This document shows positions 1-7,913 of a DNA stretch of 42,605 nucleotides, in pieces. The position numbers and the translations under genes are program-made. Position 1 is the stretch's first letter; the number at the start of each line of letters is the position of its first letter. Source of the DNA: JBBQXY01 sp051004815 (GTDB taxonomy: Bacteria; Chloroflexota; Ktedonobacteria; Ktedonobacterales; Ktedonobacteraceae); NCBI GenBank assembly GCA_051004815.1, contig JBPCJY010000044.1, positions 1-42,605 on the forward strand. The letters run 5' to 3'. Under the pieces are notes generated by a model, which saw only the letters and a program-made list of their open reading frames with translations, did not search any database and had not been told where the DNA came from.

Positions 1-163
1 GAGCTTCCACCTTCCACTAAACTCTTATGAACCACTACTAACCATGTATCATCGTAGTGCAAAAGGGGCCAATATGGGCCATTTTAAACAGGGATAGCCA
101 CCAACTATGTTATGATGAGTGCCGATAGTTATCTGAGGGATTAGAAACGAGCGACGAGAAAGT

Positions 164-811
164 ATGCAAACACTGACCGGACAGAGAACAACCAACAACG
201 TAGGTACGCAATCTCGCACGATTGCGATCATTGCTATCCTGCTTTTCGCCCTCGCAGGCCTCATCAGCGGCTTCGCCGTGGGAGCATTTGTGCGCCCCAA
301 CCAGACACATCAAGCCAGCAATCCTAACCAACCAATAAATGCCCCCGTCCAGGGAAAAACCGGGGCATCCACATCCACGCCCACACCCACGCACCCTGAA
401 CTCCTGGGAGAACCTATCATCAACAATGTCCAGTATTCCGAAAATGCCGATGGTACTACAGGCTATACCTTCACGGCCCAGGCGGTAGACAAACAACAAC
501 AACCTGTTCATAAAGCAGGTATTACCTGTAAAATGTGGCTTACGCGTGATGGCAAAGTCAACAACAATATGCCGACCAACAGGCTCAAAGCCATTAATAC
601 GCTTGCTCAGCCATTCCCTAAAGAAGTTGCGAACGCGTTGAACTTCAACTCCACAACTCCACAGGTACAACAATGCGCGGCTGGACAAGGCAGCTGGAAT
701 TACACCCTATCCTCATCACTGGGAAGCGGTGCCTATTACCTTGTCGTGCTCACGGACTGGAGCGGCGTTCATTACAACTGGAAGTGGGCGCAAATTATCG
801 TTAAGAAGTGA
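164..811 (+). CDS. Membrane-anchored extracellular protein of unknown function
   Basis: The 215-residue product has a short N-terminal tail, one hydrophobic segment at about residues 20-43, then a Pro/Thr/Ser-rich linker (about 45-80) and a globular region of about 135 residues. This is the layout of a protein held in the membrane by an uncleaved N-terminal helix with its C-terminal domain outside. The outer domain carries two cysteines that could pair, one after the GITCKMW stretch and one in QQCAAGQG. The C-terminal part resembles an immunoglobulin-like beta fold in pattern (alternating hydrophobic strands ending in WKWAQIIVKK), but I do not recognise a family. A GAGAAAG element lies just before the ATG. 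Its end overlaps the convergent purine nucleoside phosphorylase gene by 11 bases. Confidence 0.75.
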   Translation: MQTLTGQRTTNNVGTQSRTIAIIAILLFALAGLISGFAVGAFVRPNQTHQASNPNQPINAPVQGKTGASTSTPTPTHPELLGEPIINNVQYSENADGTTGYTFTAQAVDKQQQPVHKAGITCKMWLTRDGKVNNNMPTNRLKAINTLAQPFPKEVANALNFNSTTPQVQQCAAGQGSWNYTLSSSLGSGAYYLVVLTDWSGVHYNWKWAQIIVKK

Positions 812-1646
812 GTTGAGCTATTCCTCGCACAATGCCACGTACTAACGCCGCGAATTTGGGACGCACAGCGTCAGCCGCTGCCAGTACCTCAGCATGGTTG
901 ACCTCTGCCGTCTCATCGCCTGTAGCAGCGTTGGTAATCAAGCTCAACCCCATGACGCGCATCCGCATATGGCGGGCCACAATCACCTCTGGCACCGTAG
1001 ACATCCCCACCGCATCGGTGCCAATGGTGCGCAGGTACTTGAGTTCCGCCCCTGTCTCATAATTCGGCCCACCCACCATCGTATAGACCCCTTCATGCAG
1101 CGTAATCTCTGGCCACGATGTTGCAACCGTGCGAGCCAGAGAACGCAACTCCGCATCATAGGCGTGCGCCAGGGGAGGAAAGCGCTCGCCAAAACGTTCA
1201 TCATTTGGCCCTAGCAGAGAATTAGCACCTGCCAGACCAGGCATACTGATATGATCGCGTAGTAGCATAAAGTCACCAGGACGATAGGCAGGATTTACTC
1301 CTCCTGCCGCATTAGTGACAATCAGCGTCTGCGCACCAAGCTGCCGCATCACCCGCACAGGCAGTGTCAAAACTGGCAGAGCATAGCCCTCGTACAGATG
1401 AAAACGCCCCTGCATCACAACAACCGGCACATCTTCCAACGTCCCTATCAGCAAACGGCCAGCATGTCCTACCACCGTCGAACGGGCAAAATGTGGTATC
1501 TCCGCGTAGGGTATAGCCACCGCATCACGCACATCCGCCACAAGGTCTCCCAACCCTGAGCCGAGTATCAAAGCCACAGCAGGCTTCAACGACGTATGCG
1601 ACTGGATAGCCGCCACCGCCTCCATAACCTCTTCATACAATGCCAT
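801..1646 (-). CDS. punA: Purine nucleoside phosphorylase (PNP/MTAP family)
   Basis: Cleaves purine (deoxy)ribonucleosides with phosphate to free base and (deoxy)ribose-1-phosphate in cytosolic purine salvage. The product (281 aa) shows the trimeric PNP signatures in order: phosphate-binding GSGLG near the N-terminus, VVGHAGRL, GRFHLYEGY, the NAAGG block, and GMSTVPEVIVARH followed by SLITNAA with the base-binding Asn. Length is normal for the family. The frame stays open upstream, but the ATG at 1646 is preceded by GGGAGG at ideal spacing and starts where the family starts. It follows the recombinase gene by 31 bases on the same strand, so the two are probably co-transcribed. Methylthioadenosine phosphorylase is the main alternative; the motifs favour general PNP. 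Confidence 0.93.
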   Translation of the reverse strand: MALYEEVMEAVAAIQSHTSLKPAVALILGSGLGDLVADVRDAVAIPYAEIPHFARSTVVGHAGRLLIGTLEDVPVVVMQGRFHLYEGYALPVLTLPVRVMRQLGAQTLIVTNAAGGVNPAYRPGDFMLLRDHISMPGLAGANSLLGPNDERFGERFPPLAHAYDAELRSLARTVATSWPEITLHEGVYTMVGGPNYETGAELKYLRTIGTDAVGMSTVPEVIVARHMRMRVMGLSLITNAATGDETAEVNHAEVLAAADAVRPKFAALVRGIVRGIAQLTS

Positions 1647-1677
1647 AAGTGCCTCCCTACGATTATTCCTCATATTC

Positions 1678-2571
1678 TCAAAGCGTGGGCATCGTTTTAG
1701 CACGGGCAAGCTGACTATAGACCTGCGTCGTCGAAATGTGCGCATGGCCCAGCAATTCTTGCACCGAGCGCAACTCCATCCCACCATTCAGCATCAGGAT
1801 CGCGAATGAGTGTCGTAGCATATGCGGCGTAATCGTCGTGATACCAGCCTGCTTCGCATACCCTTTAATAATAAGCCAGAAGCCTTGCCGTGTCAGTCGC
1901 TCACCATGATGATTCAGGAATAGAGCCTCCTCTTCAGGATGCCGCACCACCAGGCGTGGTCGCGCCGCCACTATATACTGCTGCGTTGCCTCGACCGCCA
2001 CTGCTGACAACGGTAAAATGCGTTCACGTCGATAGCGTCCATTGCGTCCAGGACAAACCACCGTCGCCTGTACCACATCAAAATCAACCATATTCAATGA
2101 AACGAGCTCTGTCACCCGCATACCAGTTGCATACAGCATTTGCAACATTGCCAGATCACGCTGCCCACTCGGCGTATCTATCTCAACCTGCTTGAAAAGA
2201 TCGCCGATCTGCTCCACACTCAGCACATTGGGTAGTTCTTTTTGTACCCGTGGTGCCTCTAACTTCTCTACAGGATCAACAGCAATATATTCATGGCTAC
2301 GCAGGTAGCGAAAAAACGCTTTCAGGGCAGCGATTTTGCGTGCAATTGTCGTTGGCCGATAAGCCTGTCCCTCTCGCATTTCCAATAAGTATCGTGCTAT
2401 CTGTTCGCGACTCACCATTGTCCAGTTCTCAATCGCTTGCTGCGTAAAATACGCGCAGAGTTGATTGAGATCATTGCGATAAGCCGCTATCGTATTTTGA
2501 TTGCTGTTACCGCGTTCGTCTTCTTTGGAAGAGAGCGTGGCGATATATTCATCCACAGCTTCTTGCAACAT
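1678..2571 (-). CDS. Tyrosine recombinase, XerC/XerD-like
   Basis: Site-specific recombinase of about 297 residues with an N-terminal SAM-like DNA-binding domain (about 1-110) and a C-terminal catalytic domain. Catalytic residues visible, numbered from the ATG at 2571: Arg152 (ATGMRVTEL), His250 and Arg253 (HMLRH), His276 (LLGHAHIS) and the nucleophile Tyr285. The beta-hairpin lysine expected in a GKGxKER stretch is replaced by arginines (GRNGRYRRER), which is unusual. Length and termini match chromosomal XerC/D, so it could be a dimer-resolution enzyme, but a role as a stand-alone integrase cannot be excluded. A GTG at 2586 would add five residues; the ATG is preferred because it has a GTGGGG element upstream and starts at the family's usual position. 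The gene leads a probable two-gene unit with punA. Confidence 0.85.
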   Translation of the reverse strand: MLQEAVDEYIATLSSKEDERGNSNQNTIAAYRNDLNQLCAYFTQQAIENWTMVSREQIARYLLEMREGQAYRPTTIARKIAALKAFFRYLRSHEYIAVDPVEKLEAPRVQKELPNVLSVEQIGDLFKQVEIDTPSGQRDLAMLQMLYATGMRVTELVSLNMVDFDVVQATVVCPGRNGRYRRERILPLSAVAVEATQQYIVAARPRLVVRHPEEEALFLNHHGERLTRQGFWLIIKGYAKQAGITTITPHMLRHSFAILMLNGGMELRSVQELLGHAHISTTQVYSQLARAKTMPTL

Positions 2572-2642
2572 AATGTACTGCCCCACATCTAGCCAACAGT
2601 TCTCTGTCAGCTACCGATATTTTTTATTGTCCAATGAAGCAC

Positions 2643-2671
2643 ATTATAAGCGATGTAGCAAGAGAGGGCAA
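2643..2671 (-). promoter_or_regulatory. Promoter for the recombinase-punA unit
   Basis: Read on the minus strand, TTGCCC (2666-2671) is followed by a 17-base spacer and a perfect TATAAT (2643-2648). Transcription would start near 2636, leaving a leader of about 65 bases before the recombinase ATG. Confidence 0.6.
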
Positions 2672-2749
2672 GCAAGCTCAATCAGTACTGCTCTCAAAAC
2701 CCAACTATCAAAATAGCAAACCACATCCCCAACTGCTAGCCAGATGTAG

Positions 2750-2755
2750 TATAAT
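2750..2755 (+). promoter_or_regulatory. Candidate -10 box for the downstream unknown gene
   Basis: A perfect TATAAT lies about 95 bases before the gene at 2852, on the strand opposite to the recombinase promoter. No good -35 is seen at 16-18 bases, so this is only a candidate. Confidence 0.3.
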
Positions 2756-2851
2756 ACACTCACATTCTGCCTTGCATGCATCACACTACACGGTACATCA
2801 CGGCAAATCAAGCGAAGATGGCCGTACAACGATAAGGAGTAACATAGCATT

Positions 2852-3634
2852 ATGAGTAAGCTGCTAGACATGTTTACACAGGCACGTCGAGCGCAGAGCG
2901 GTAGTGGAATGGGTTTTCTAGGCAAAAACCGCTCTGACCTCAAACCACGAGCCGCCGCGCTCGTCATCGAATTCGCGGAAGCCTCCGCGGGAAGCGCGGA
3001 AGCCGCGCTCAAAGCAGGGGCCGATGGATTGCTCTTCAACTGGGACGGCAAAGATACCGACGAACTCGAAACGCTCAAAGGCGTCATTGAAGCGGCCAAA
3101 GCTAATAACGATAAAGCCGTCAGTGGACTGCACATCACAGGCAACTGGCAGAGCGTGACTCATGAAACCATTGAACACCTCAAAGATCAGGGCATCAACT
3201 ACGTCATTTTTCCGCTAGAGGCACCCGCCCGTCTACTGTCACTGCACGACAAAGAACTTGATCTCGTCGTCACTGTCCCTATGCGTGAAGGGGATATGTA
3301 TCCCATCTTCATTCGCAATCTGACCACCTTTGATACGATTACAGCAGTTCAGTTGGATTTCGGCCTCTCCAATGATATCGGCAAAATGACCATCGAGGAC
3401 ATTCTCCAATATCGTTCGGTACGCGAGGCCGTCCGCTTCCCCGCCCTGCTCAACATCAAAGAGGACTTGAGCGAGGCCGATGCCTACACTCTGACCACCC
3501 TGGGCGTTCAGGCCGTTGTGCTCGAAGCAAGCGAAACCGACGAAGAAACAAAGCAAAATATTAAAAAGATTCGCGAGCTGCTGGAGAAAGTCCACCAGGA
3601 GGACAAAGATAAGACCCCTTCCCTCAAGCAATAA
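2852..3634 (+). CDS. Uncharacterised soluble protein, probable alpha/beta barrel
   Basis: The 260-residue cytosolic product has no signal or membrane segment. Its pattern of alternating strands and helices (AALVIEF, ADGLLFNWDG, AVSGLHITG, INYVIFPLEA, LDLVVTVPM, ITAVQLDFG, FPALLNIKE, VQAVVLEAS) looks like a TIM-type (beta/alpha) barrel, with strand ends rich in Asp/Glu. I do not recognise the family or a catalytic set, so no reaction is proposed. The C-terminal tail (about 235-260) is highly charged. The start is fixed by AAGGAG at 2834-2839. The gene stands alone, divergent from the recombinase gene and followed by a strong hairpin. Confidence 0.8.
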   Translation: MSKLLDMFTQARRAQSGSGMGFLGKNRSDLKPRAAALVIEFAEASAGSAEAALKAGADGLLFNWDGKDTDELETLKGVIEAAKANNDKAVSGLHITGNWQSVTHETIEHLKDQGINYVIFPLEAPARLLSLHDKELDLVVTVPMREGDMYPIFIRNLTTFDTITAVQLDFGLSNDIGKMTIEDILQYRSVREAVRFPALLNIKEDLSEADAYTLTTLGVQAVVLEASETDEETKQNIKKIRELLEKVHQEDKDKTPSLKQ

Positions 3635-3661
3635 TGCACGTTAGTGGTATCCATATAAAGC

Positions 3662-3693
3662 CATCGGTGAGCGCAGACCTGCGTTCACCGATG
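3662..3693. terminator. Hairpin terminator between convergent genes
   Basis: A 14-base-pair stem (one G-T) with a GACC loop lies 28 bases after the preceding stop and is followed by a short T-rich stretch. It sits between two convergent genes and may serve both directions. Confidence 0.6.
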
Positions 3694-3720
3694 TCTTTAT
3701 AGCATGTGCCGCCCTTCCTG

Positions 3721-4668
3721 TTACGTTGACCCATGCGTTGCTTGCCAATGCAATTGACGACGTGGGATACGCCGCAACAAGCTCCGTGTCGCCTGCCAGA
3801 CACGAGCTGGCTGCTCATTGTTGCGCCAATAATAAAAGGCCGCCATCTCATCTGGTTCTACACTCAACATTTGCTGAAAAGCCTTCTCTAATTGCGGCTC
3901 ATCACTCACACCCAGGTTAAAATTCTGTAACCAGAGTTGGCTCCGCTTTTCATGCTGCCGCGTCACAGCAACGATACTGCGGCTCCATTCCTCCACGTTG
4001 GACACGTCTTCATCCAGCAATTGCCAGAAAAGATGACCACCAATAGTATCCAAATTGGGCAAGGCCGCTAATTCATCAACCTGCCCCAGGTCCTGCGGCA
4101 ACAGCACGATTGTGGTTTTAGCATGAGCATCCACCCGCTTGACACACGTACACAACTCACCCAAGAAATCAATCATTGAGCGGCGTCGGAAGCGTTGCAG
4201 ATCGGCAACATCGGGACACAATGCACGGCATACCGAGCAAAAACACGTCACATCCGGCCCCCGTGGCTCATCAATCAGAATACCATTGAGCGGAAAATCG
4301 CGCATATACTGCTCTATCTCCTTGAAAAGCCAGGACCGAAACGACTCGTGATTAAAACAGGAGATGTCATGATAACGCCCATGGCGATCCAGCACCCGCG
4401 TATTAGGATGATGAAAGGTATACCAGCTTGGCATCAGCGAGGGACCCGCAAACAAATTACCGTGCCGTCCAAGGCTCAAATGAACTTTTAGGCCCGCATC
4501 CTGAGCCTGACGAAAGCCACGTTCGAGATCACGAGGAAATCGCTGCGCCTCCTGTTCGTGTAGAGCATACACAATACTTCCCGCCCCCGTAGCACGAATC
4601 TGTTCAAAATCGTGTTTTACAATTTCAGGATGAAGCAACGAGTGAAAATAAGCGATGGTTATATCCAT
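3721..4668 (-). CDS. Uncharacterised barrel protein, glycoside-hydrolase-like
   Basis: The roughly 315-residue product starts with a strand-like DITIAYFHS and contains patterns common in (beta/alpha)8 glycosidase-like proteins: GSIVYALHE, LKVHLSLGRHGN, LNGILIDEPRGPD with an acidic pair at the end of a strand, and TIVLLPQD. A cysteine cluster (CFCSVCRALC) follows the acidic pair and could bind metal or be structural. This resembles hypothetical glycosyl-hydrolase-like proteins in which the conserved DEP motif lies in the active site, but family assignment is not certain and no substrate can be named. The ATG at 4668 with AGGTAG upstream is preferred to a GTG two codons earlier. It is divergent from ispE and has no operon partner. 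Confidence 0.7.
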   Translation of the reverse strand: MDITIAYFHSLLHPEIVKHDFEQIRATGAGSIVYALHEQEAQRFPRDLERGFRQAQDAGLKVHLSLGRHGNLFAGPSLMPSWYTFHHPNTRVLDRHGRYHDISCFNHESFRSWLFKEIEQYMRDFPLNGILIDEPRGPDVTCFCSVCRALCPDVADLQRFRRRSMIDFLGELCTCVKRVDAHAKTTIVLLPQDLGQVDELAALPNLDTIGGHLFWQLLDEDVSNVEEWSRSIVAVTRQHEKRSQLWLQNFNLGVSDEPQLEKAFQQMLSVEPDEMAAFYYWRNNEQPARVWQATRSLLRRIPRRQLHWQATHGST

Positions 4669-4793
4669 ACACACTACCTATATTAAACTATACAGCCCCC
4701 ACAAGAAAAGCGCGAAAGGCTCATCTGTGTACATGTAGTATACCACAGGCATCTTATGCAGGGCAGTTCGAGAATCATTTTGGCTATTGTTCC

Positions 4794-5798
4794 ATGAGCA
4801 GCCCTGCCAAAAATGACAATGAACTTGACAAAAAACTCGTTTCTATGCACAATGCGCACATGAGTCACGTACAATCAGCACAACTATCGTCAACAGTTTG
4901 CTTCGTTCGCGCATACGCGAAGATCAATCTCACGCTTGATGTTCTGGGGCGACGCACTGATGGATATCACGAGTTAGCCACCATCATGCAGACGGTTGAT
5001 CTGTACGATACCATCTGTCTGACAGCCAGCACAGACCAGCAAGTTCACTTTGTCTGCTCAACTGCCACATTGAGCAATGAGGAAAATCTGGCGGCACGCG
5101 CTGCCCGTCTGGCCCAACAATTTCTATCCTCGCCCCAAGGCGTGCGTATCGAGTTATACAAACGTATCCCCACGGCAGCTGGCCTTGGTGGTGGCAGTAG
5201 TGACGCTGCGGCAATCTTGCTCGCGCTCCAACAGTGGTGGCAATTACACCTCTCCCCTTCCGACCTGCTCACTATGGCCGCCTCGCTCGGTTCTGACGTT
5301 CCATTCTTTCTCACCAGCGGTTTAGCTCTCTGTGAAGGGCGTGGCGAGCGCGTAACTCCCCTTGCTCAGCATAATTGGCCAGTCCAGATGCATTGGCTCC
5401 TCCTGCTCAAACCCGCCATCAGTGTATCCACAGCTGCCGTCTTTCGTCATCTACCTACCAGCGACTATAGCGATGGCAGACACACTCAAGCGGTTTGTGC
5501 CGCCCTCAACGCCAGCACTAATCCACCACAGGAACATCTCCATAATAGTCTGGAACGCGGCGTTCTGGCACAATATCCGGCAGTTGCCTCGGCCAAAGCA
5601 GCCTTGCTCGACGCGGGTACACCACTCGTCCGCCTTTCTGGCAGTGGACCAACCCTCTTTGCCCCCTTCGCTGACCTCGCCAGTGCCGTCCAGATACAAC
5701 AACACATGCGAGACCTGGGATACGAAGTCTATCTCACCCGTGCCATCTACCCCACCACCCTTCTCTCGACTTCCCTCCCAGGCACAACTCTGATATAA
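4794..5798 (+). CDS. ispE: 4-diphosphocytidyl-2-C-methyl-D-erythritol kinase
   Basis: Phosphorylates the 2-hydroxyl of CDP-ME in the MEP route to isoprenoids (cytosolic GHMP kinase). Seen in order: the N-terminal substrate motif YAKINLTLDV..GRRTDGYHEL (residues 41-61, with the conserved Lys), the ATP-binding PTAAGLGGGSSDAAA (126-140), GSDVPFFL with the catalytic-region Asp, and the C-terminal RLSGSGPTLFA. Family members usually begin about ten residues before the AKIN motif; here about 35 extra residues precede it. Later ATGs at 4845 and 4860 are possible and no start has a clear ribosome site, so the N-terminus is uncertain. The gene ends on an extended -10 promoter that serves the next unit. 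Confidence 0.94.
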   Translation: MSSPAKNDNELDKKLVSMHNAHMSHVQSAQLSSTVCFVRAYAKINLTLDVLGRRTDGYHELATIMQTVDLYDTICLTASTDQQVHFVCSTATLSNEENLAARAARLAQQFLSSPQGVRIELYKRIPTAAGLGGGSSDAAAILLALQQWWQLHLSPSDLLTMAASLGSDVPFFLTSGLALCEGRGERVTPLAQHNWPVQMHWLLLLKPAISVSTAAVFRHLPTSDYSDGRHTQAVCAALNASTNPPQEHLHNSLERGVLAQYPAVASAKAALLDAGTPLVRLSGSGPTLFAPFADLASAVQIQQHMRDLGYEVYLTRAIYPTTLLSTSLPGTTLI

Positions 5799-5799
5799 T
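5791..5799 (+). promoter_or_regulatory. Extended -10 promoter for the glycan locus
   Basis: TGATATAAT is a perfect extended -10 (TGn plus TATAAT) overlapping the ispE stop codon, with a weak -35 (TTCCCT) 17 bases before it. Initiation near 5806 would give a leader of about 50 bases before the zinc-ribbon gene and could drive the GT9 genes behind it. Confidence 0.55.
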
Positions 5800-5856
5800 G
5801 GAACGACAACAGAACAGTCTACATACAGCTCGAGTTAGGAGCAGGAGGAGGAGGAT

Positions 5857-6741
5857 ATGCCTCTTTGGGACTCAGTTCAGCGCAGCTTGGAAAAAGCTTC
5901 CCAGGAAGCCGCACGCATTGCCAGAACACAACGTTTACGTTCTACCATAGATGGGCTTTCACGTCAGATAAACACACAAAATAATGCCATCGTCAATAAA
6001 GCCATGGATTTGTTCGTCTCCGGTCAACTGACACAAAGCGAATTGCTACCGCTCTGCCAGGAAATGATGCATCTCCATCAACAGCTAAATCAAGCCCAAA
6101 TTGAACTGAAACAACTCCAGGCGCAAGCAAATCAGTCACAAAGTTCGCAAGTCCCGTCGGCACCCTTGTCACCACAGAGTATGCCCAATCCAAATCAACC
6201 CCTACCATCTGTTACAACAGAGCCAGGGCAGGTACCCTATACGACAGCGTCAACAGAAAGTGGACAACATGCCCTGTACGCACCGCCACCATCGCCAGAG
6301 TATCAATCGTACATGGATAGTACCACTTCCAATACCGTGCCACCACCACCTCCTGGGATGGAACCACTGACTGTGAGCGCAATCGAGACCATGAGGATAA
6401 GTATGGCTCCCTCTCTTCCTCCCGCTCCATCACAAACCGATAGCCGCCTTTGTACCGTTTGCCATACGGAAATTCAGCCGAATATGCCCTTCTGCCATAA
6501 CTGTGGCGCACCAGTACAAGATAGCGACTCGCTCCATTCACCAACAATGCGTGCTGGCTCCTTTGAACAGCTTGATGCACATGGGCAAGCGACACAACTT
6601 GCTTCTGCCTACACTACTCCTAATAACCAGGGTCAGATGAATGCCTCTGATCTCGCTGATAATCAGGAAACCGTTCGCGCCAGTACCCCTTCACCCGCCA
6701 GCGATGCTGCTCCAGCACCTGAACCACACAAAGAGGTATGA
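5857..6741 (+). CDS. Coiled-coil and zinc-ribbon protein heading the glycosyltransferase operon
   Basis: The 294-residue product has three visible parts. Residues 1-95 are helical and rich in Gln/Leu/Ala with heptad spacing, probably a coiled coil. Residues about 95-195 are a Pro/Gln/Ser/Thr-rich low-complexity linker. Residues about 198-220 form a zinc ribbon (CTVCHTEI..FCHNCGAPV, two CxxC pairs). A disordered Asp/Ala/Pro-rich tail follows. No enzyme motif is seen; such proteins are often adaptors or scaffolds, which is inference only. A very strong ribosome site (AGGAGGAGGAGG) precedes the ATG. Its TGA overlaps the next ATG, so its translation is probably coupled to that of the first GT9 gene. 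Confidence 0.8.
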   Translation: MPLWDSVQRSLEKASQEAARIARTQRLRSTIDGLSRQINTQNNAIVNKAMDLFVSGQLTQSELLPLCQEMMHLHQQLNQAQIELKQLQAQANQSQSSQVPSAPLSPQSMPNPNQPLPSVTTEPGQVPYTTASTESGQHALYAPPPSPEYQSYMDSTTSNTVPPPPPGMEPLTVSAIETMRISMAPSLPPAPSQTDSRLCTVCHTEIQPNMPFCHNCGAPVQDSDSLHSPTMRAGSFEQLDAHGQATQLASAYTTPNNQGQMNASDLADNQETVRASTPSPASDAAPAPEPHKEV

Positions 6742-7913
6742 TGCGCCAAAATATCATTACCGTGCTCTGTTACCTGCTGCGCTTACCATGTGCGCTAATC
6801 GACATACTGCGCCGCCCATTCACACAACAGGCATGGCAAAACCCACGCTCGATAGTAGTAATCAAGCCATGTTGTTTGGGTGATCTGGTCATGACCACTC
6901 CCTTGCTGGATGTCATTCGCCAGGCCTATCCCACAGCTACCATCATTTATGTTGCCGGCACCTGGTCAAAAGTCATTCCCGAACATCATCCCGCCGTCAA
7001 TACGGTCATTGATAGCGGCACTATCGGCATCCCCGGACACTATACCCTATCTGACTATATGAAATTCGCACGTCGGCTACAACGGCACCACTTTGATATG
7101 GCCTTCGTTCTCGACCGCTCGCCTATGATGACACTGTTACCCTGGCTAGCAGGCATCCCGCGTCGTGTCGGGCCAGATAGCCTGGGCCGTGGCTTCTCAC
7201 TGACCGACCGCGTCCCGGTCTCAAGTTCACCCACACAACTACAACATCAGGCTGAAATCTATCTTGACCTGGCCCGTGCCATCAAGCTACCCATTCATAC
7301 ACCGCAAATGAGCTTCATACCCACAGCATCGGAACGACAAACCGTCACTCCTGCCACCCGTAAGCGAATCGCCATCTTCGTCGGCGGCGGCAACAATCCC
7401 GGCATGGCATTGACCGCCAAACGCTGGCCCCTGGAACGCTATCGTCTACTGACCCAGCAGCTCATTCAAAAATTAGACGCCCAAATCCTACTCATCGGTG
7501 GTGAGAGCGACATGGCCCTCAATCAGCAATTGCAAAATGAACTTCATGCCCCCTTTGATACCGTTCTCAATATTACCGGCAAAACAAGCCTGGGAGAATT
7601 GGCCGCACAACTTGAGCAGTGTGTACTCTTTATCGGCAACGATAGCAGTCCAATGCATCTAGCCGCCGCTGTCAATATACCCGTTATTGCCATCTTTGGC
7701 CCCACCAGCCCACAGGAGTACGGCCCCTACCCGCTCGATGATCCCCAACACATCGCCATCTGGCGTCATCCTACCGGGCAACCATGCTTTTTCCTGGGCA
7801 AAATGCAGACCTGCACCACCTGCACCTGTATGCAAGCTGTGACAGTCGAAGATGTATGGGAAGCCGTCCAACGCCTGATTCCTAGCACACAGAGTAAAGA
7901 GGTTTCCCTGTGA
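6738..7913 (+). CDS. Glycosyltransferase family 9 (heptosyltransferase-like), first of four
   Basis: GT-B enzyme of about 390 residues related to ADP-heptose:LPS heptosyltransferases. The N-terminal domain begins with a hydrophobic/basic stretch and then IVVIKPCCLGDLVMTTPLLDVIR, the GT9 N-terminal hallmark (GDLxxTTP). The C-terminal domain has RIAIFVGGGNNPG, KRWPLERY, ILLIGGESD and the nucleotide-sugar motif GNDSSPMHLAAAVNIPVIAIFGPTSP. A cysteine cluster (CTTCTC) is near the C-terminus. The ATG overlaps the preceding stop and the end overlaps the next gene's GTG, so the genes are translationally coupled. Donor and acceptor are not predictable; gmhA and hldA downstream make a heptose donor likely. 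Confidence 0.88.
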   Translation: MMRQNIITVLCYLLRLPCALIDILRRPFTQQAWQNPRSIVVIKPCCLGDLVMTTPLLDVIRQAYPTATIIYVAGTWSKVIPEHHPAVNTVIDSGTIGIPGHYTLSDYMKFARRLQRHHFDMAFVLDRSPMMTLLPWLAGIPRRVGPDSLGRGFSLTDRVPVSSSPTQLQHQAEIYLDLARAIKLPIHTPQMSFIPTASERQTVTPATRKRIAIFVGGGNNPGMALTAKRWPLERYRLLTQQLIQKLDAQILLIGGESDMALNQQLQNELHAPFDTVLNITGKTSLGELAAQLEQCVLFIGNDSSPMHLAAAVNIPVIAIFGPTSPQEYGPYPLDDPQHIAIWRHPTGQPCFFLGKMQTCTTCTCMQAVTVEDVWEAVQRLIPSTQSKEVSL

